Both the position numbers and the translations under genes were made by a program. The notes below the pieces were generated by a model. It ran no database searches. It was not told the origin of the DNA and saw only the letters and a list, made by a program, of their open reading frames with translations. DNA of 9,159 nt, from assembly GCA_018054805.1 (NCBI GenBank), contig JAGPIU010000026.1, positions 1-9,159 of the forward strand, written 5' to 3'. Shown one piece after another: positions 1 through 8,654 of the stretch; within the stretch, counting starts at the first letter, position 1, and every line of letters starts with the position of its first letter. The DNA is from Paludibacter sp. Lineage in GTDB: Bacteria > Bacteroidota > Bacteroidia > Bacteroidales > Paludibacteraceae.

Positions 1-1
1 A

Positions 2-2209
2 TTAATATACAAGCTCTCCCGAAAATTCTTTACTTACATCTTTACCGGCCAAACCGTCGGCTGTACCTTTGTAAGCGTGTTTGCGTTTGTATTCTTTATC
101 CCACAAGTTGGGTGCATCATCCGGAATCCAGTATTCGTGCTCATCGGGATGATCCGAAATGCCCCAGATAGTAATTCCGTATTGTTTGTCCTTTGGAATA
201 TATTTTTTGTACGATTCAATCACGAAACGATACATTTCAGACTGTTTGGCATAGTCATCGAGTGTCGGACTGCTGGTATTTACCTTAATATCAAGCTCAG
301 ATACTTTGATAAGTTTACCTGTGGCGCCCAGTTTTTGGAACATCTGACTGATTTTGGCTGTATCGCTGGTAATGCTGATGTGCATTTGTGTACCAATACC
401 ATCTACAGTAGCGCCCTGACTTTCGATGTATTGTACATATTCGATAAGGCCATCGCATTTCTGCAAACTGTACTCCAGATTGTAATCGTTGATAAACAGA
501 ATATTATCAGGATTTCCATACTCACGGGCAAGCTTAAAGGCTTTCACTGCGAAATCTTTTCCAAGATATTTTACCCAGTAAAATTCATCTGTGGCCTGTT
601 CGGCTACATCACCATCTCGCAACGTTCCATTTTCTTTCATCGGTTCATTTACCACATCCCATGCTTTTACATTGTCTTTGTAATGAGTCATCATGTTCTG
701 AATCCAATGGGTCATTGCGCCATCAATCAACGCGCGTTTTTCTTCATCGGTTTTTTCGATAATGGTCACACTTTTAGCCTTGCGACGGGCACCTGCAGGA
801 GTGTTTTTAGAAACCACAATATTGTCGATATAGAAAGTGGCCGCTGTTTCGCCAAAGTCGAATATAAATTTATCACGGTCGGCCTTGGTTGGTTTCAGTG
901 TTTTCTGCACCTGAGTCCAGGTTGTCCCCACTGTAATGCCTCCATAATAATCAGCATTGTAGTCGGCACCCTGAATCTCAACCTGCAAAGCTGCAGTAGT
1001 AGAAGCTTTAACCATAAACGTACAATTATACTCCACGTCCTGTTCAAGAGGAGTGCTGAAAGTATATAATTGTTGTGCGCTATAATTGCTTGCAGCAGTA
1101 GGATTAGTAAGTACCATACTGTAACCTGTGTCGCCAAAGCCTTCGCCCTGAGCCGAAACTGCGCGGGTTGAACTATTACCCCAGCCTCCCCAGCCTGAAA
1201 GCGAACCATTTTCAAAATCGCCGTTTGAAATAAGATTCACTACTGTCGGAGCTGCATCTTTATCCACTACTTTAATATTATCCACATCGATATAATAAGT
1301 CACTCCCGGAAGATATCCAAGGTCGAAATTCATTTTAAACGAAGTACCTGTAAAAGCATCGTCGTTGGCATTAAGTGTAAAAACCACCTGCTGCCAGGTA
1401 GAATTTGTTACGAACGCTTCGGTTGTTGACCCATTTGCATACCAATCCATCCAGGGATAATTATTATTCAAACCACTGAACGAAATACGACCTTTTCCGG
1501 CAATATCGCTTTTAATAAAAAACGACACTTCGTAAGTATGATCGGGTACAATAGCAATATCGGGCGTTGTAAGTTGTAAACTCCATGCATTGGCCGAAGT
1601 ACCCGATGATTTCATCACCAAAGCTTTTGCGCTGGCCGAAAGTCCTTTTCCATCCTCCACAGCAATGCCATCTCCCGGATTATTTCGTGCCCAGCCACTG
1701 AAGCTACCATCTTTCAAGCCTGTAAGATCAATGGCATTGGCGCCTGGAGCGTCAGGCAAAACAGTTGGGGCAATTAAACCATTGAGGTAAGATGCGTTCT
1801 GATTTTGGTGCCAAACCAGTGTATGACCGTACATTGTAAGTCCGGCTTCCTGTACTTGCGCCAGCATTGCATCTACTTTTGTAAAATTAATCTGGCCATT
1901 GGAACCCACCATAGCTCCATGCTTCATTTCGTAGCCAATTACCACTTCGTCGAAATTGGCATTTACAATATTGCGGTAAGTTTCGTTGTTCATATAAAAA
2001 TCGAGACCCACACCTACTCCGAGTTTAAAATCAGTATAGTTTTTAAGCACTTCGTAGCGCTCAATTTTTTCGGCCAGTGGCAATGGTAAATCCGACATAG
2101 CAACTTCGCCTTTGTTCGGGTCTTTGTACCATTCCATAATCATATCGTCGCACGAGCTAAACATAAAGCTCACAGCAGCAGCCAGCGACAGCATTTTGAT
2201 ATATTTCAT
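2..2209 (-). CDS. GH10 endo-beta-1,4-xylanase lipoprotein with two inserted CBMs
   Basis: This gene encodes a 735-residue surface endo-xylanase that hydrolyses internal beta-1,4 bonds of xylan. A signal peptide ends in the lipobox-like FSSC (Cys20) followed by DD, which suggests an outer-membrane lipoprotein exposed on the surface. The GH10 barrel begins around residue 50 and includes GHTLVWH (128-134). It is then interrupted by about 330 residues and resumes near 485. Catalytic residues are visible: the acid/base Glu522 in WDVVNEP and the nucleophile Glu638 in SELDIKV, plus TQMH (607-610) and a C-terminal TIWGISD. The insert holds two beta-sandwich modules of the CBM4/9 (CBM22-like) type, at about 159-316 and 325-468; both end in a YIDxDN or YIDN motif. 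The length exceeds a plain GH10 because of this insert, an arrangement known from Bacteroides and Prevotella xylanases. The gene starts 21 nt after the preceding stop, and its own TAA is at 2-4, so it is complete. The signal peptide fixes the start. Confidence 0.97.
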   Translation of the reverse strand: MKYIKMLSLAAAVSFMFSSCDDMIMEWYKDPNKGEVAMSDLPLPLAEKIERYEVLKNYTDFKLGVGVGLDFYMNNETYRNIVNANFDEVVIGYEMKHGAMVGSNGQINFTKVDAMLAQVQEAGLTMYGHTLVWHQNQNASYLNGLIAPTVLPDAPGANAIDLTGLKDGSFSGWARNNPGDGIAVEDGKGLSASAKALVMKSSGTSANAWSLQLTTPDIAIVPDHTYEVSFFIKSDIAGKGRISFSGLNNNYPWMDWYANGSTTEAFVTNSTWQQVVFTLNANDDAFTGTSFKMNFDLGYLPGVTYYIDVDNIKVVDKDAAPTVVNLISNGDFENGSLSGWGGWGNSSTRAVSAQGEGFGDTGYSMVLTNPTAASNYSAQQLYTFSTPLEQDVEYNCTFMVKASTTAALQVEIQGADYNADYYGGITVGTTWTQVQKTLKPTKADRDKFIFDFGETAATFYIDNIVVSKNTPAGARRKAKSVTIIEKTDEEKRALIDGAMTHWIQNMMTHYKDNVKAWDVVNEPMKENGTLRDGDVAEQATDEFYWVKYLGKDFAVKAFKLAREYGNPDNILFINDYNLEYSLQKCDGLIEYVQYIESQGATVDGIGTQMHISITSDTAKISQMFQKLGATGKLIKVSELDIKVNTSSPTLDDYAKQSEMYRFVIESYKKYIPKDKQYGITIWGISDHPDEHEYWIPDDAPNLWDKEYKRKHAYKGTADGLAGKDVSKEFSGELVY

Positions 2210-2230
2210 TTTTCTGTATTATTTAAAAGG

Positions 2231-3634
2231 TTATTCATTGCTTGTTACCGGAAAATCGCTGTACTCAGGTTTGACAAGCGATACCACACGCCAGTTGTCG
2301 GTATATACTTTTACTGAAGTAGCCGAGGACACAAATTCAGTTTCGTCAGCATCGTTCTTCGTAATATCCGAAAGTTTAAAGTCTGAGTTTTCGAAGAAGA
2401 AACCAAAATTCTGCCAGCTTGCACCTTCACGATAAACCAAAACATCTTCGAAAGTATAAACCTGATCGGTCGACGCGAATGCGTAGAATTTATTCAAAGG
2501 AATCGTTACAGTCACCCAACCTTTGGTAGAGAAAGGAACCACAGCTTTGTTTTCAATCCAGGGCACATAATTGTAAACCGCACCAGTCCATTCGCCACCA
2601 TTAAAGTTATTAGCCATACAAATTTTCAGGAAGCCGGTATTTACCCATTCTTCAGGTACAAAAATATCGAACTGTAAAGCCACATCGGCCACCGGAGTTT
2701 CGGCAGGAATAAACGGTGTGAGCTGAGCACGCCAGTTATCCACATCGTTTCCGGCAGTCCACACTTCGGTATTACGGTTTTTAGCAGCGGGGAACGAAGC
2801 CAGACGTGCTGGTCGGTGCGCTACATATTTTCCCTGCGACATTGCGCCCGGAGCACCAATAGGAGCCGATTCGAGATCAGTGTCATCGAGCATACTGCCT
2901 GTTTCGCTCCAGCTCCAAAAGCCCTGCTGACCGTTGCCATCAAAATCGAGCAACACACCGCGTTTTACGTTGAAGTAAGCAGATGAATATGCACCACCAT
3001 TGGCACCTTCCACCAAAATGGAACCTCCATCGGCCGAAACACCAGCAGGCACTGCCACTTTACAGAATTTCCCATCTTCGTCCGACACAATTCCTTCGGT
3101 TACAACCACATCGCCGGGGAAAGTAATTTTCTCTATTTCAACCAATCCGGTTCCGTTTATCACTATGGTATCGCCAGCCTGAGGCATTGTATGCGAAACA
3201 GAAGTAATAGCAGGCGCAGCCGAGCGAATTTCGAAATTATAGGTCAGTTCTGTGGCAGCTTTGATAATACGAATGGTATTACGTACATCGTCGGATGCTT
3301 TTGAAGTTGGCGTTTCTCGCGAAATTTGCACAAGCAAATTATTATCGGTTACATACACAGGGTTTATATAAGTTTCGTAACCGTTCACCAACACTTTTTT
3401 CACTCCGGCAAAACCTTTACCCTCGAGACGGAGAACCTGACCCAAACGGGCAAAAGTAACAGGACGATCAGGCACATCGGAGTCTGCATCTTCGAGATAA
3501 ACAGCACTCACACTGATAGGTGTGCTCGCACTTTCGTCGGTTTCGTCGCACGAACTAAGTAAAGGCAGGACAAAAAAGCTGCATAGAAGCAAGGCCACTG
3601 TCCATAATTTATTGTTTAATATTATATTTTTCAT
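2231..3634 (-). CDS. IPT/TIG-domain surface glycan-binding lipoprotein (SGBP-B type)
   Basis: This 467-residue lipoprotein is predicted to bind xylan chains at the cell surface and has no recognisable catalytic domain. The signal peptide ends in LLSSC (Cys29), and the acidic run DETDE follows, resembling the Bacteroidota surface-export signal. Two Ig-like IPT/TIG modules come next, at about 40-137 and 139-223. The second shows the typical pattern of P-ITSV, G-TI-I-GTGL and -ITFPG. The C-terminal part (about 226-460) is a larger beta-rich domain with many tryptophans (for example W240, W242, W292, W301, W349, W359, W407, W448), which resembles the glycan-binding domain of SGBP-B proteins. It sits 15 nt after susD and 21 nt before the xylanase gene, the position such proteins take in xylan PULs. 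The specificity for xylan is inferred from the neighbouring GH10 enzyme. This family diverges quickly, so the assignment rests on architecture and context. Confidence 0.88.
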   Translation of the reverse strand: MKNIILNNKLWTVALLLCSFFVLPLLSSCDETDESASTPISVSAVYLEDADSDVPDRPVTFARLGQVLRLEGKGFAGVKKVLVNGYETYINPVYVTDNNLLVQISRETPTSKASDDVRNTIRIIKAATELTYNFEIRSAAPAITSVSHTMPQAGDTIVINGTGLVEIEKITFPGDVVVTEGIVSDEDGKFCKVAVPAGVSADGGSILVEGANGGAYSSAYFNVKRGVLLDFDGNGQQGFWSWSETGSMLDDTDLESAPIGAPGAMSQGKYVAHRPARLASFPAAKNRNTEVWTAGNDVDNWRAQLTPFIPAETPVADVALQFDIFVPEEWVNTGFLKICMANNFNGGEWTGAVYNYVPWIENKAVVPFSTKGWVTVTIPLNKFYAFASTDQVYTFEDVLVYREGASWQNFGFFFENSDFKLSDITKNDADETEFVSSATSVKVYTDNWRVVSLVKPEYSDFPVTSNE

Positions 3635-3649
3635 TATTTCGTCGCTTAA

Positions 3650-5293
3650 TTAGTTAAACAAATCTGTAATCCTTTCTTCGGTAAATGTATAGTTTACCGG
3701 AGCCATTTTCAAAAGCGGGTTTTGAACCATTTCCGATTCGGGATAAGGCAGCAGCAGTCGTTCGGCTGTGGCCGGATTTACGGGACGTGTAGTGGTTTCT
3801 TCCGATTTTTCGAGTGTATGCGCATTTTTATCGTAAGTGTACGAACCATTGTGTGCACGATCCTGTAACTCAATATAATTCAGCACCTCCTGTTGTTTGT
3901 AGTATGAGCGACTAAGCAGGTCGTACCAGTACAAACCTTCCATGGCAAACTCTACGCGGCGTTCGTGACGAATAGCCTGATAATCGAGTGTTGTGCGTGC
4001 AGGTACTTTGGCACGGGCACGAACCATATTAAAATACTGAAGTGCTTTTGCATCGGTAGTGCTGGCATTGTTTCCCAAAATAGCTTCAGCATAATTCAGA
4101 TACACTTCGGCCAAACGAATCATATAAGTATTCAGAGCCGAATTCATACGCGACGATTTGCCATCGGTATCTTTGGTTGAGCCTACAACTCCTTTTTTTA
4201 CATTACAACGGTCGGTCGCTTTTTCGTACAAATAGCCACCATTTGCTTTGTTTATTTCGGGATATACATCGCCATAAGCCATAAATGTAGCTTTACGACG
4301 AAGGCTGTCTTCGCGCTCATATTCGCTCATCATATCGTACGAAGCAAAAGTGTAATAACCCCAGGCAGCGTCGTCGCCGGTAATTTCAGAGCCATTTGCA
4401 AAATAAGCCTGATGTGTGTTAATCACTCCGTAATCGCCGTTTGGCACCCATTGAAGCGCAAAAAGCGACTCTTTATTGTTATTGTTTTCCACTTTAAAAA
4501 GATCGGCATAGTTTCCCACAAGCGAAAGTCCGCTTTCTTCAATAACCTTTTCGGCAGCCTGACGGGCAAGTCCCAGATAAGTTTCGTTACGCAAACCGCT
4601 GTTTGGATTATCGCTGATACCCGACACATGCAGGTACACCCTCGAAAGCATGGCAAAGGCACTCCATTTGGTAAGGCGTCCGGCCTGACCTACAGTGGCA
4701 GGAAGATGTTTGGCTGCAAACTCAAGATCGCGCATGGCAAACTCGAAAACCTGATTGCGTGGATTAGTATTTACAATAGGATTGTTTACCAGCACCGAGT
4801 TATCTTCAATCAGAATGGCATTGCCCCAAAGTGAAGCCAGATACCAGTAAGCAGTACCACGCATAAAGCGGGCTTCAGCTATGGCTACATTTTTCTGTTC
4901 ATCAGTGACATTTTTCGAATTCTGCTGAATATTATTTATTGTGTTATTGGCTTGTCCCACTACATTGTAAAAAGCCTGCCATGCCGACACAAGCGGACCG
5001 GTAAGCGAAGTTTCAGTGAGGTCGGTAAACGGATAAATATAATCGGAATAGGGAGCATAGAGATTATTACTTCGTCCATCGCCCAGGCCGTAATAAAATT
5101 TATCATTAAAATCGAACCACACTTTGTTGTACAAGCCTGCAGTGGCAGCACGAAGGTCGTTTTCCGACTGGAAAAAGTTATCGAGTGTTACGCGGTCGTT
5201 GGGCGACACTTCGAGGAAACTCTCGTCGCAGGCCGTGAGTGTGAGTGAGCCTGCCAGCACCAAAGCGCTTAATATTTTATTATATGTCTTCAT
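3650..5293 (-). CDS. susD: SusD/RagB-family nutrient-binding outer-membrane lipoprotein
   Basis: This 547-residue SusD homologue forms the lid of the SusC channel and captures oligosaccharides, presumably xylan fragments, at the surface. A signal peptide ends in the lipobox LTAC (Cys22), followed by DE. Typical family features are the N-terminal FLEVSPNDR segment and the TPR-like helices around ARFMRGTAYWYLASLWG (141-157). Further C-terminal hallmarks are RLAEVYLNYAEA (393-404), IRHERRVEFAMEGLYWYDLLR-type residues (441-461) and the late LLLPYPESEMVQNP segment (513-526). The length is normal for the family. The gene begins 22 nt after the susC stop and ends 15 nt before the next gene, so the genes are co-transcribed and probably translationally linked. 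The short gap before the ATG carries only a weak AGAAAG purine stretch. The symbol names the family; the true substrate is inferred from the GH10 gene downstream. Confidence 0.98.
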   Translation of the reverse strand: MKTYNKILSALVLAGSLTLTACDESFLEVSPNDRVTLDNFFQSENDLRAATAGLYNKVWFDFNDKFYYGLGDGRSNNLYAPYSDYIYPFTDLTETSLTGPLVSAWQAFYNVVGQANNTINNIQQNSKNVTDEQKNVAIAEARFMRGTAYWYLASLWGNAILIEDNSVLVNNPIVNTNPRNQVFEFAMRDLEFAAKHLPATVGQAGRLTKWSAFAMLSRVYLHVSGISDNPNSGLRNETYLGLARQAAEKVIEESGLSLVGNYADLFKVENNNNKESLFALQWVPNGDYGVINTHQAYFANGSEITGDDAAWGYYTFASYDMMSEYEREDSLRRKATFMAYGDVYPEINKANGGYLYEKATDRCNVKKGVVGSTKDTDGKSSRMNSALNTYMIRLAEVYLNYAEAILGNNASTTDAKALQYFNMVRARAKVPARTTLDYQAIRHERRVEFAMEGLYWYDLLSRSYYKQQEVLNYIELQDRAHNGSYTYDKNAHTLEKSEETTTRPVNPATAERLLLPYPESEMVQNPLLKMAPVNYTFTEERITDLFN

Positions 5294-5315
5294 ATTACTT
5301 TCTGTTATAAAAAGA

Positions 5316-8300
5316 TTAGAATGTAAGGGTTAATCCGAATGTATAAATGCGTGGCGAAGGATAGCGCGCATTGTCGATACCGGTAAGCAGTGCACTTTGA
5401 TCGATCGAACCAATTTCAGGATCGTAGCCCGAATATTTGGTAAATGTGTAAAGATTCTGCAGGTTGGCATACAATTTCAGATCGGAAATACCGATTTTTG
5501 AAACCCATTTTTTAGGAATGAAATATCCGAACGACACATTCTGAATACGCAGATAAGAACCATCTTCCACAAAACGATCGCTGTAGCGGTAGTTCGACGA
5601 CGAAGCTGCCGACGAAGCTGCCATACGTGGCATATAAGGATCGCCACCGGTAATTTGCACATTGCGATAATCGTTAGGACCATTCGGATCGATAAGTCCG
5701 AGTCGGGCATAAGTAGTGGCCGATTTCAGCAAATTGGTGTTTTCGCGTGGATTTTCGAGCCAGCGACGCTGATAATTCACCACCTCGTTTCCATAAGAAC
5801 CTGAAAGGCTGACGGTAAGATCGAAATTTTTGTAGGTAAATGTATTTCCGATACCATAAGTAAAGGCCGCTTCGGGGTTTCCGATATATGTACGGTCGTC
5901 CTGATTAATCACACCATTGCCATCGCGGTCTTCGAAAATATAGTCGCCAATCCAAACACCACTTTCACCAATGGTCATTCCTTCGGGAAGTGCTGTGGGC
6001 ACTACATTTCCTGCATCATCTTTATAATAAAAATCGGTGGCTTTTTCGAAACGTCCAATCACCTTGTAACCATAAAATTGTCCGATAGGCTGACCCACTG
6101 CGGTGCGTGTTACTATCGTCGTTTCGGAACCTTCCTGAATGGTGCGGTCGAGGATACTCGATTCGGTATCAAGCGACAACACTTTGTTACGGTTGAGCGA
6201 GAATACAAAATTCGATTTCCAGGTGAAACCTTTTTTATCGACATTTACAGTATTCAATGTCAGCTCAATACCTTTATTTTCGAGCGATCCGATATTTGCC
6301 CATGGCGAAGAAGTTGAGCCCTGTCCGGCTGTTCCCACATAAGCAGGCAAAGGCAAACGGAGCAAAAGGTTGTTGGTTTTCTTATAATAAAGGTCAGCAA
6401 TCAGTTCAATGCGGTTGCGGAACAAACTCAGATCGAGACCAATGTTGCTTGAGTTAGTGGTTTCCCACTGCAAATCAGGATTGGCTGTATTTCCGCTTAG
6501 CAAAGCAGTTCCCCAAATAGTAGCGACAGTGGCCATTGTAGAAGTGTAAGCATAATCTTCTACATTCTGATTACCCACAGCACCCCAACCCAAACGGAGT
6601 TTAAGGTTGTTCACCACATCATTGTCGGCCAGAAACGATTCGTTTGAAACTTTCCATGCCAAAGCAGCCGATGGAAACCATCCCCAGCGATTTCCGGCAG
6701 CAAATTTCGATGATCCGTCGCGACGAAGTGTAGCAGTAAGCAGATATCGGTCGTCGAATGAGTAAAAAGCACGTCCGAAATATGAAAGCAGTGAATTAGC
6801 ACCACTACTGCCACTATTTTTAGCCGAATTGGCATCTCCTGCGTTCAGGTCGTGCGCCACATTGGTGATAAAACCATTGCGGAAGCCCATCAGATATTCC
6901 CACTGCGACTTTTGCATTTCCTGTCCGAGCATAAAGTTCAGATTGTGCACATCGCTGAATGTTTCGTTGTAAGTCAATAAGTTACGCCACGACCAGAATT
7001 TACTGTAGCTTTTTGAGCGTTCCGATTCGATAACTTCATTTTCAATGGCTCCGAATTTATACGAAGGATTAAAACGGTAGGTGTTGTTCATTCCGTAATC
7101 GAACGACAGTTCTGTTTTGAATGTAAGGCCTTTCATCAAAGCAGCTTCGAGATATGAATTGGCACGGACACCCGTTTTTTCGTTGTAGTTTTCCTTGATC
7201 ATAGCCAATCCTACAGGATTGTTTTGTACATATTCATCGGTATCAGGACCATCGAAAGTACCCTCGGCATTACGCACCGACACGTTAGGAGTTTGTTTCA
7301 GTGCTGTTTTAATCAACGATTCATCGGCTACAGTCACATTTTGTGTAGAGTTGCTAAAGTTGAAATTCACACCCGTCTTCAACCATTTTTTCAGCTGTGC
7401 ATCAATGTTCGAACGCAGGTTTAGTCGCTCAAAACCCGAACCAATGGCAATACCGTTTTGATTGAGATAACCTGCTCCAATAGCATAGTTTACCTGCTCA
7501 TTGCCACCAGTCATCGAAATGTTATGGCTAGTCATTGGGGCTTTCGAAAACATTTCGCTTTGCCAGTCGGTACCAGCACCAAGCAATTCGGCACGAACAA
7601 AAAAGTCGTCGCCCATTACAATGGCAGCTTCCGTGCGCGCGTTCTTATGTATGGCATATTCCTGAAGATTCATCATCTCCAGTTTATTTGGCATTTCCTG
7701 CCAGCCTGTATAGCCGTTATAAGTGATTTTCGCTTCGCCTTTTTGGCCTTTTTTGGTTGTAATCATAATCACCCCATTGGCAGCGCGCGAACCATAAATA
7801 GCTGTGGCCGAAGCATCTTTCAATACATCCATCGACACAATGTCCGAAGGATTTATCGATGAAAGCGGATTTTCTGATCCTGAAGCACTTGAACCATCAA
7901 TAATGACGCCATCGATCACGAAAATTGGTTCGTTAGAAGCATTTAGTGAGTTGATACCACGAATACGAATTGAAGAACTGGCACCCGGCATACCTGAATT
8001 TTGCTGAATCTGAACTCCGGCTGCACGCCCCTGAAGTATCTGATCGATAGAAGTGACCACTGATTTTTGAATAGCATCACCCGAAACTGAAACAACCGAA
8101 CCTGTTACATCAGCACGTTTCATTTGTCCGTAACCCACTACCACTACTTCTTCGAGCCCGAGCACGTCAGCATCGAGTGTCACATCGAGTTGTGTTTTGC
8201 CATTTACAGGCACTGTTTTGGTTTTGTAGCCGATATAAGTAAATACCAACGAGGCATTGCGACCCACGCGTATTTCATACTTACCATCGAGGTTCGTAAT

Positions 8301-8465
8301 GGTACCATTTGTTGTACCCGCCTCCACTACATTCACACCAAGGAGCGTTTCTCCTGTGGCATCTTTAATCGTTCCCCGTACTGTGATGGACTGAGCCCAC
8401 AAAGCCACCGGCATACACAGCATGAAAAATGCAAATATTAATTGCTTTTTAATTGTGATTTTCAT
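5316..8465 (-). CDS. susC: SusC/RagA-family TonB-dependent outer-membrane transporter
   Basis: This 1049-residue transporter imports oligosaccharides across the outer membrane using TonB energy and works with the SusD lid encoded next to it. The signal peptide probably cleaves after Ala24 in LWAQ. A carboxypeptidase-regulatory-like Ig domain follows (about 28-98, with G-NVVE-GT and FTYIGYKT). Next come the TonB-box-like EEVVVVGYG (105-113) and the plug domain. The plug carries the family signature around VLKDASATAIYGSRAANG (214-231), followed by ITTKKG. The rest is a beta-barrel that ends in TFGLTLTF, with a terminal Phe as usual for barrel proteins. The length is standard. It is the first gene of the operon, with an unusually elaborate leader upstream. 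The start at 8465 is supported by the signal peptide. An in-frame upstream ATG at 8525 is closed off by a TAA at 8489-8487. Confidence 0.98.
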   Translation of the reverse strand: MKITIKKQLIFAFFMLCMPVALWAQSITVRGTIKDATGETLLGVNVVEAGTTNGTITNLDGKYEIRVGRNASLVFTYIGYKTKTVPVNGKTQLDVTLDADVLGLEEVVVVGYGQMKRADVTGSVVSVSGDAIQKSVVTSIDQILQGRAAGVQIQQNSGMPGASSSIRIRGINSLNASNEPIFVIDGVIIDGSSASGSENPLSSINPSDIVSMDVLKDASATAIYGSRAANGVIMITTKKGQKGEAKITYNGYTGWQEMPNKLEMMNLQEYAIHKNARTEAAIVMGDDFFVRAELLGAGTDWQSEMFSKAPMTSHNISMTGGNEQVNYAIGAGYLNQNGIAIGSGFERLNLRSNIDAQLKKWLKTGVNFNFSNSTQNVTVADESLIKTALKQTPNVSVRNAEGTFDGPDTDEYVQNNPVGLAMIKENYNEKTGVRANSYLEAALMKGLTFKTELSFDYGMNNTYRFNPSYKFGAIENEVIESERSKSYSKFWSWRNLLTYNETFSDVHNLNFMLGQEMQKSQWEYLMGFRNGFITNVAHDLNAGDANSAKNSGSSGANSLLSYFGRAFYSFDDRYLLTATLRRDGSSKFAAGNRWGWFPSAALAWKVSNESFLADNDVVNNLKLRLGWGAVGNQNVEDYAYTSTMATVATIWGTALLSGNTANPDLQWETTNSSNIGLDLSLFRNRIELIADLYYKKTNNLLLRLPLPAYVGTAGQGSTSSPWANIGSLENKGIELTLNTVNVDKKGFTWKSNFVFSLNRNKVLSLDTESSILDRTIQEGSETTIVTRTAVGQPIGQFYGYKVIGRFEKATDFYYKDDAGNVVPTALPEGMTIGESGVWIGDYIFEDRDGNGVINQDDRTYIGNPEAAFTYGIGNTFTYKNFDLTVSLSGSYGNEVVNYQRRWLENPRENTNLLKSATTYARLGLIDPNGPNDYRNVQITGGDPYMPRMAASSAASSSNYRYSDRFVEDGSYLRIQNVSFGYFIPKKWVSKIGISDLKLYANLQNLYTFTKYSGYDPEIGSIDQSALLTGIDNARYPSPRIYTFGLTLTF

Positions 8466-8486
8466 GTGATTTTTGTTTGTTTTCTT

Positions 8487-8525
8487 TTAAGGACACATGA
8501 AACCTGCAAACAATGCCGTTCTCAT
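8487..8525 (-). CDS. Possible 12-codon upstream ORF (leader peptide) in frame with susC
   Basis: The ORF reads MRTALFAGFMCP and ends in TAA, 21 nt before the susC ATG and in the same frame. Its start context (AAAAATCACATG) is identical to that of susC, so if ribosomes start at susC they could plausibly start here as well. A purine stretch GAGAG lies about 18 nt upstream of it. The peptide matches nothing I know and has no run of one amino acid that would indicate classical amino-acid attenuation. It may be a chance ORF or the remnant of a duplicated start region. Confidence 0.3.
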   Translation of the reverse strand: MRTALFAGFMCP

Positions 8526-8589
8526 GTGATTTTTATTATTCTCTCAGATTAAAGTTTTGCTCCCTTTTTTCAGGTCGCGTACGTACATC

Positions 8590-8625
8590 AAAAAAATAAA
8601 TGCTCAAGCGGAAAATCCGTTTAGC
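8590..8625 (-). terminator. Hairpin plus T-tract in the susC leader (candidate attenuator)
   Basis: The minus strand has a hairpin with the core CGGA (8619-8616) and TCCG (8612-8609) around TTT. It is extended past a mismatch by AA/TT and GCT (8625-8623) pairing with AGC (8604-8602). One base later comes the tract TTTATTTTTTT (8600-8590). This has the layout of an intrinsic terminator placed before susC, hence a possible attenuator. The stem is weak because of a mismatch and a bulged G, and AT-rich leaders give T-tracts by chance, so confidence is modest. Confidence 0.35.
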
Positions 8626-8627
8626 TT

Positions 8628-8654
8628 TTGCAGATATATAACCGACTTCTGCAA
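8628..8654 (-). other. Perfect 7-bp hairpin in the susC leader
   Basis: On the minus strand TTGCAGA (8654-8648) and TCTGCAA (8634-8628) are exact reverse complements around a 13-nt loop (AGTCGGTTATATA). The hairpin lies within the predicted transcribed leader and only 2 nt upstream of the next hairpin, so the two may act together. Its formation in RNA is inferred from complementarity. Confidence 0.45.

Noticed and set aside
77..1069. Long plus-strand open frame (330 codons) opposite the xylanase gene
   Set aside because: It is antisense to a clearly functional GH10 coding region. Its translation is rich in Phe, Ile, His and Cys and shows no domain, as expected for a mirror-frame artefact.
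2210..5315. Internal terminators or promoters in the three gaps between operon genes
   Set aside because: The gaps are only 15-22 nt and contain no inverted repeat with a T-tract and no TAnnTTTG box, so they are simple intra-operon junctions.
8579..8586. GTACGTAC palindrome as an operator site
   Set aside because: It is a single short self-complementary 8-mer with no second copy nearby, and it lies inside the predicted transcribed leader.
8622..8630. TAGCTTTTG on the plus strand as a promoter for an antisense RNA to the susC leader
   Set aside because: The spacing between TA and TTTG is 3 nt, where the consensus has 2, and no -33 element is visible. Antisense RNAs are known near some Bacteroides PULs, but this site does not support one.
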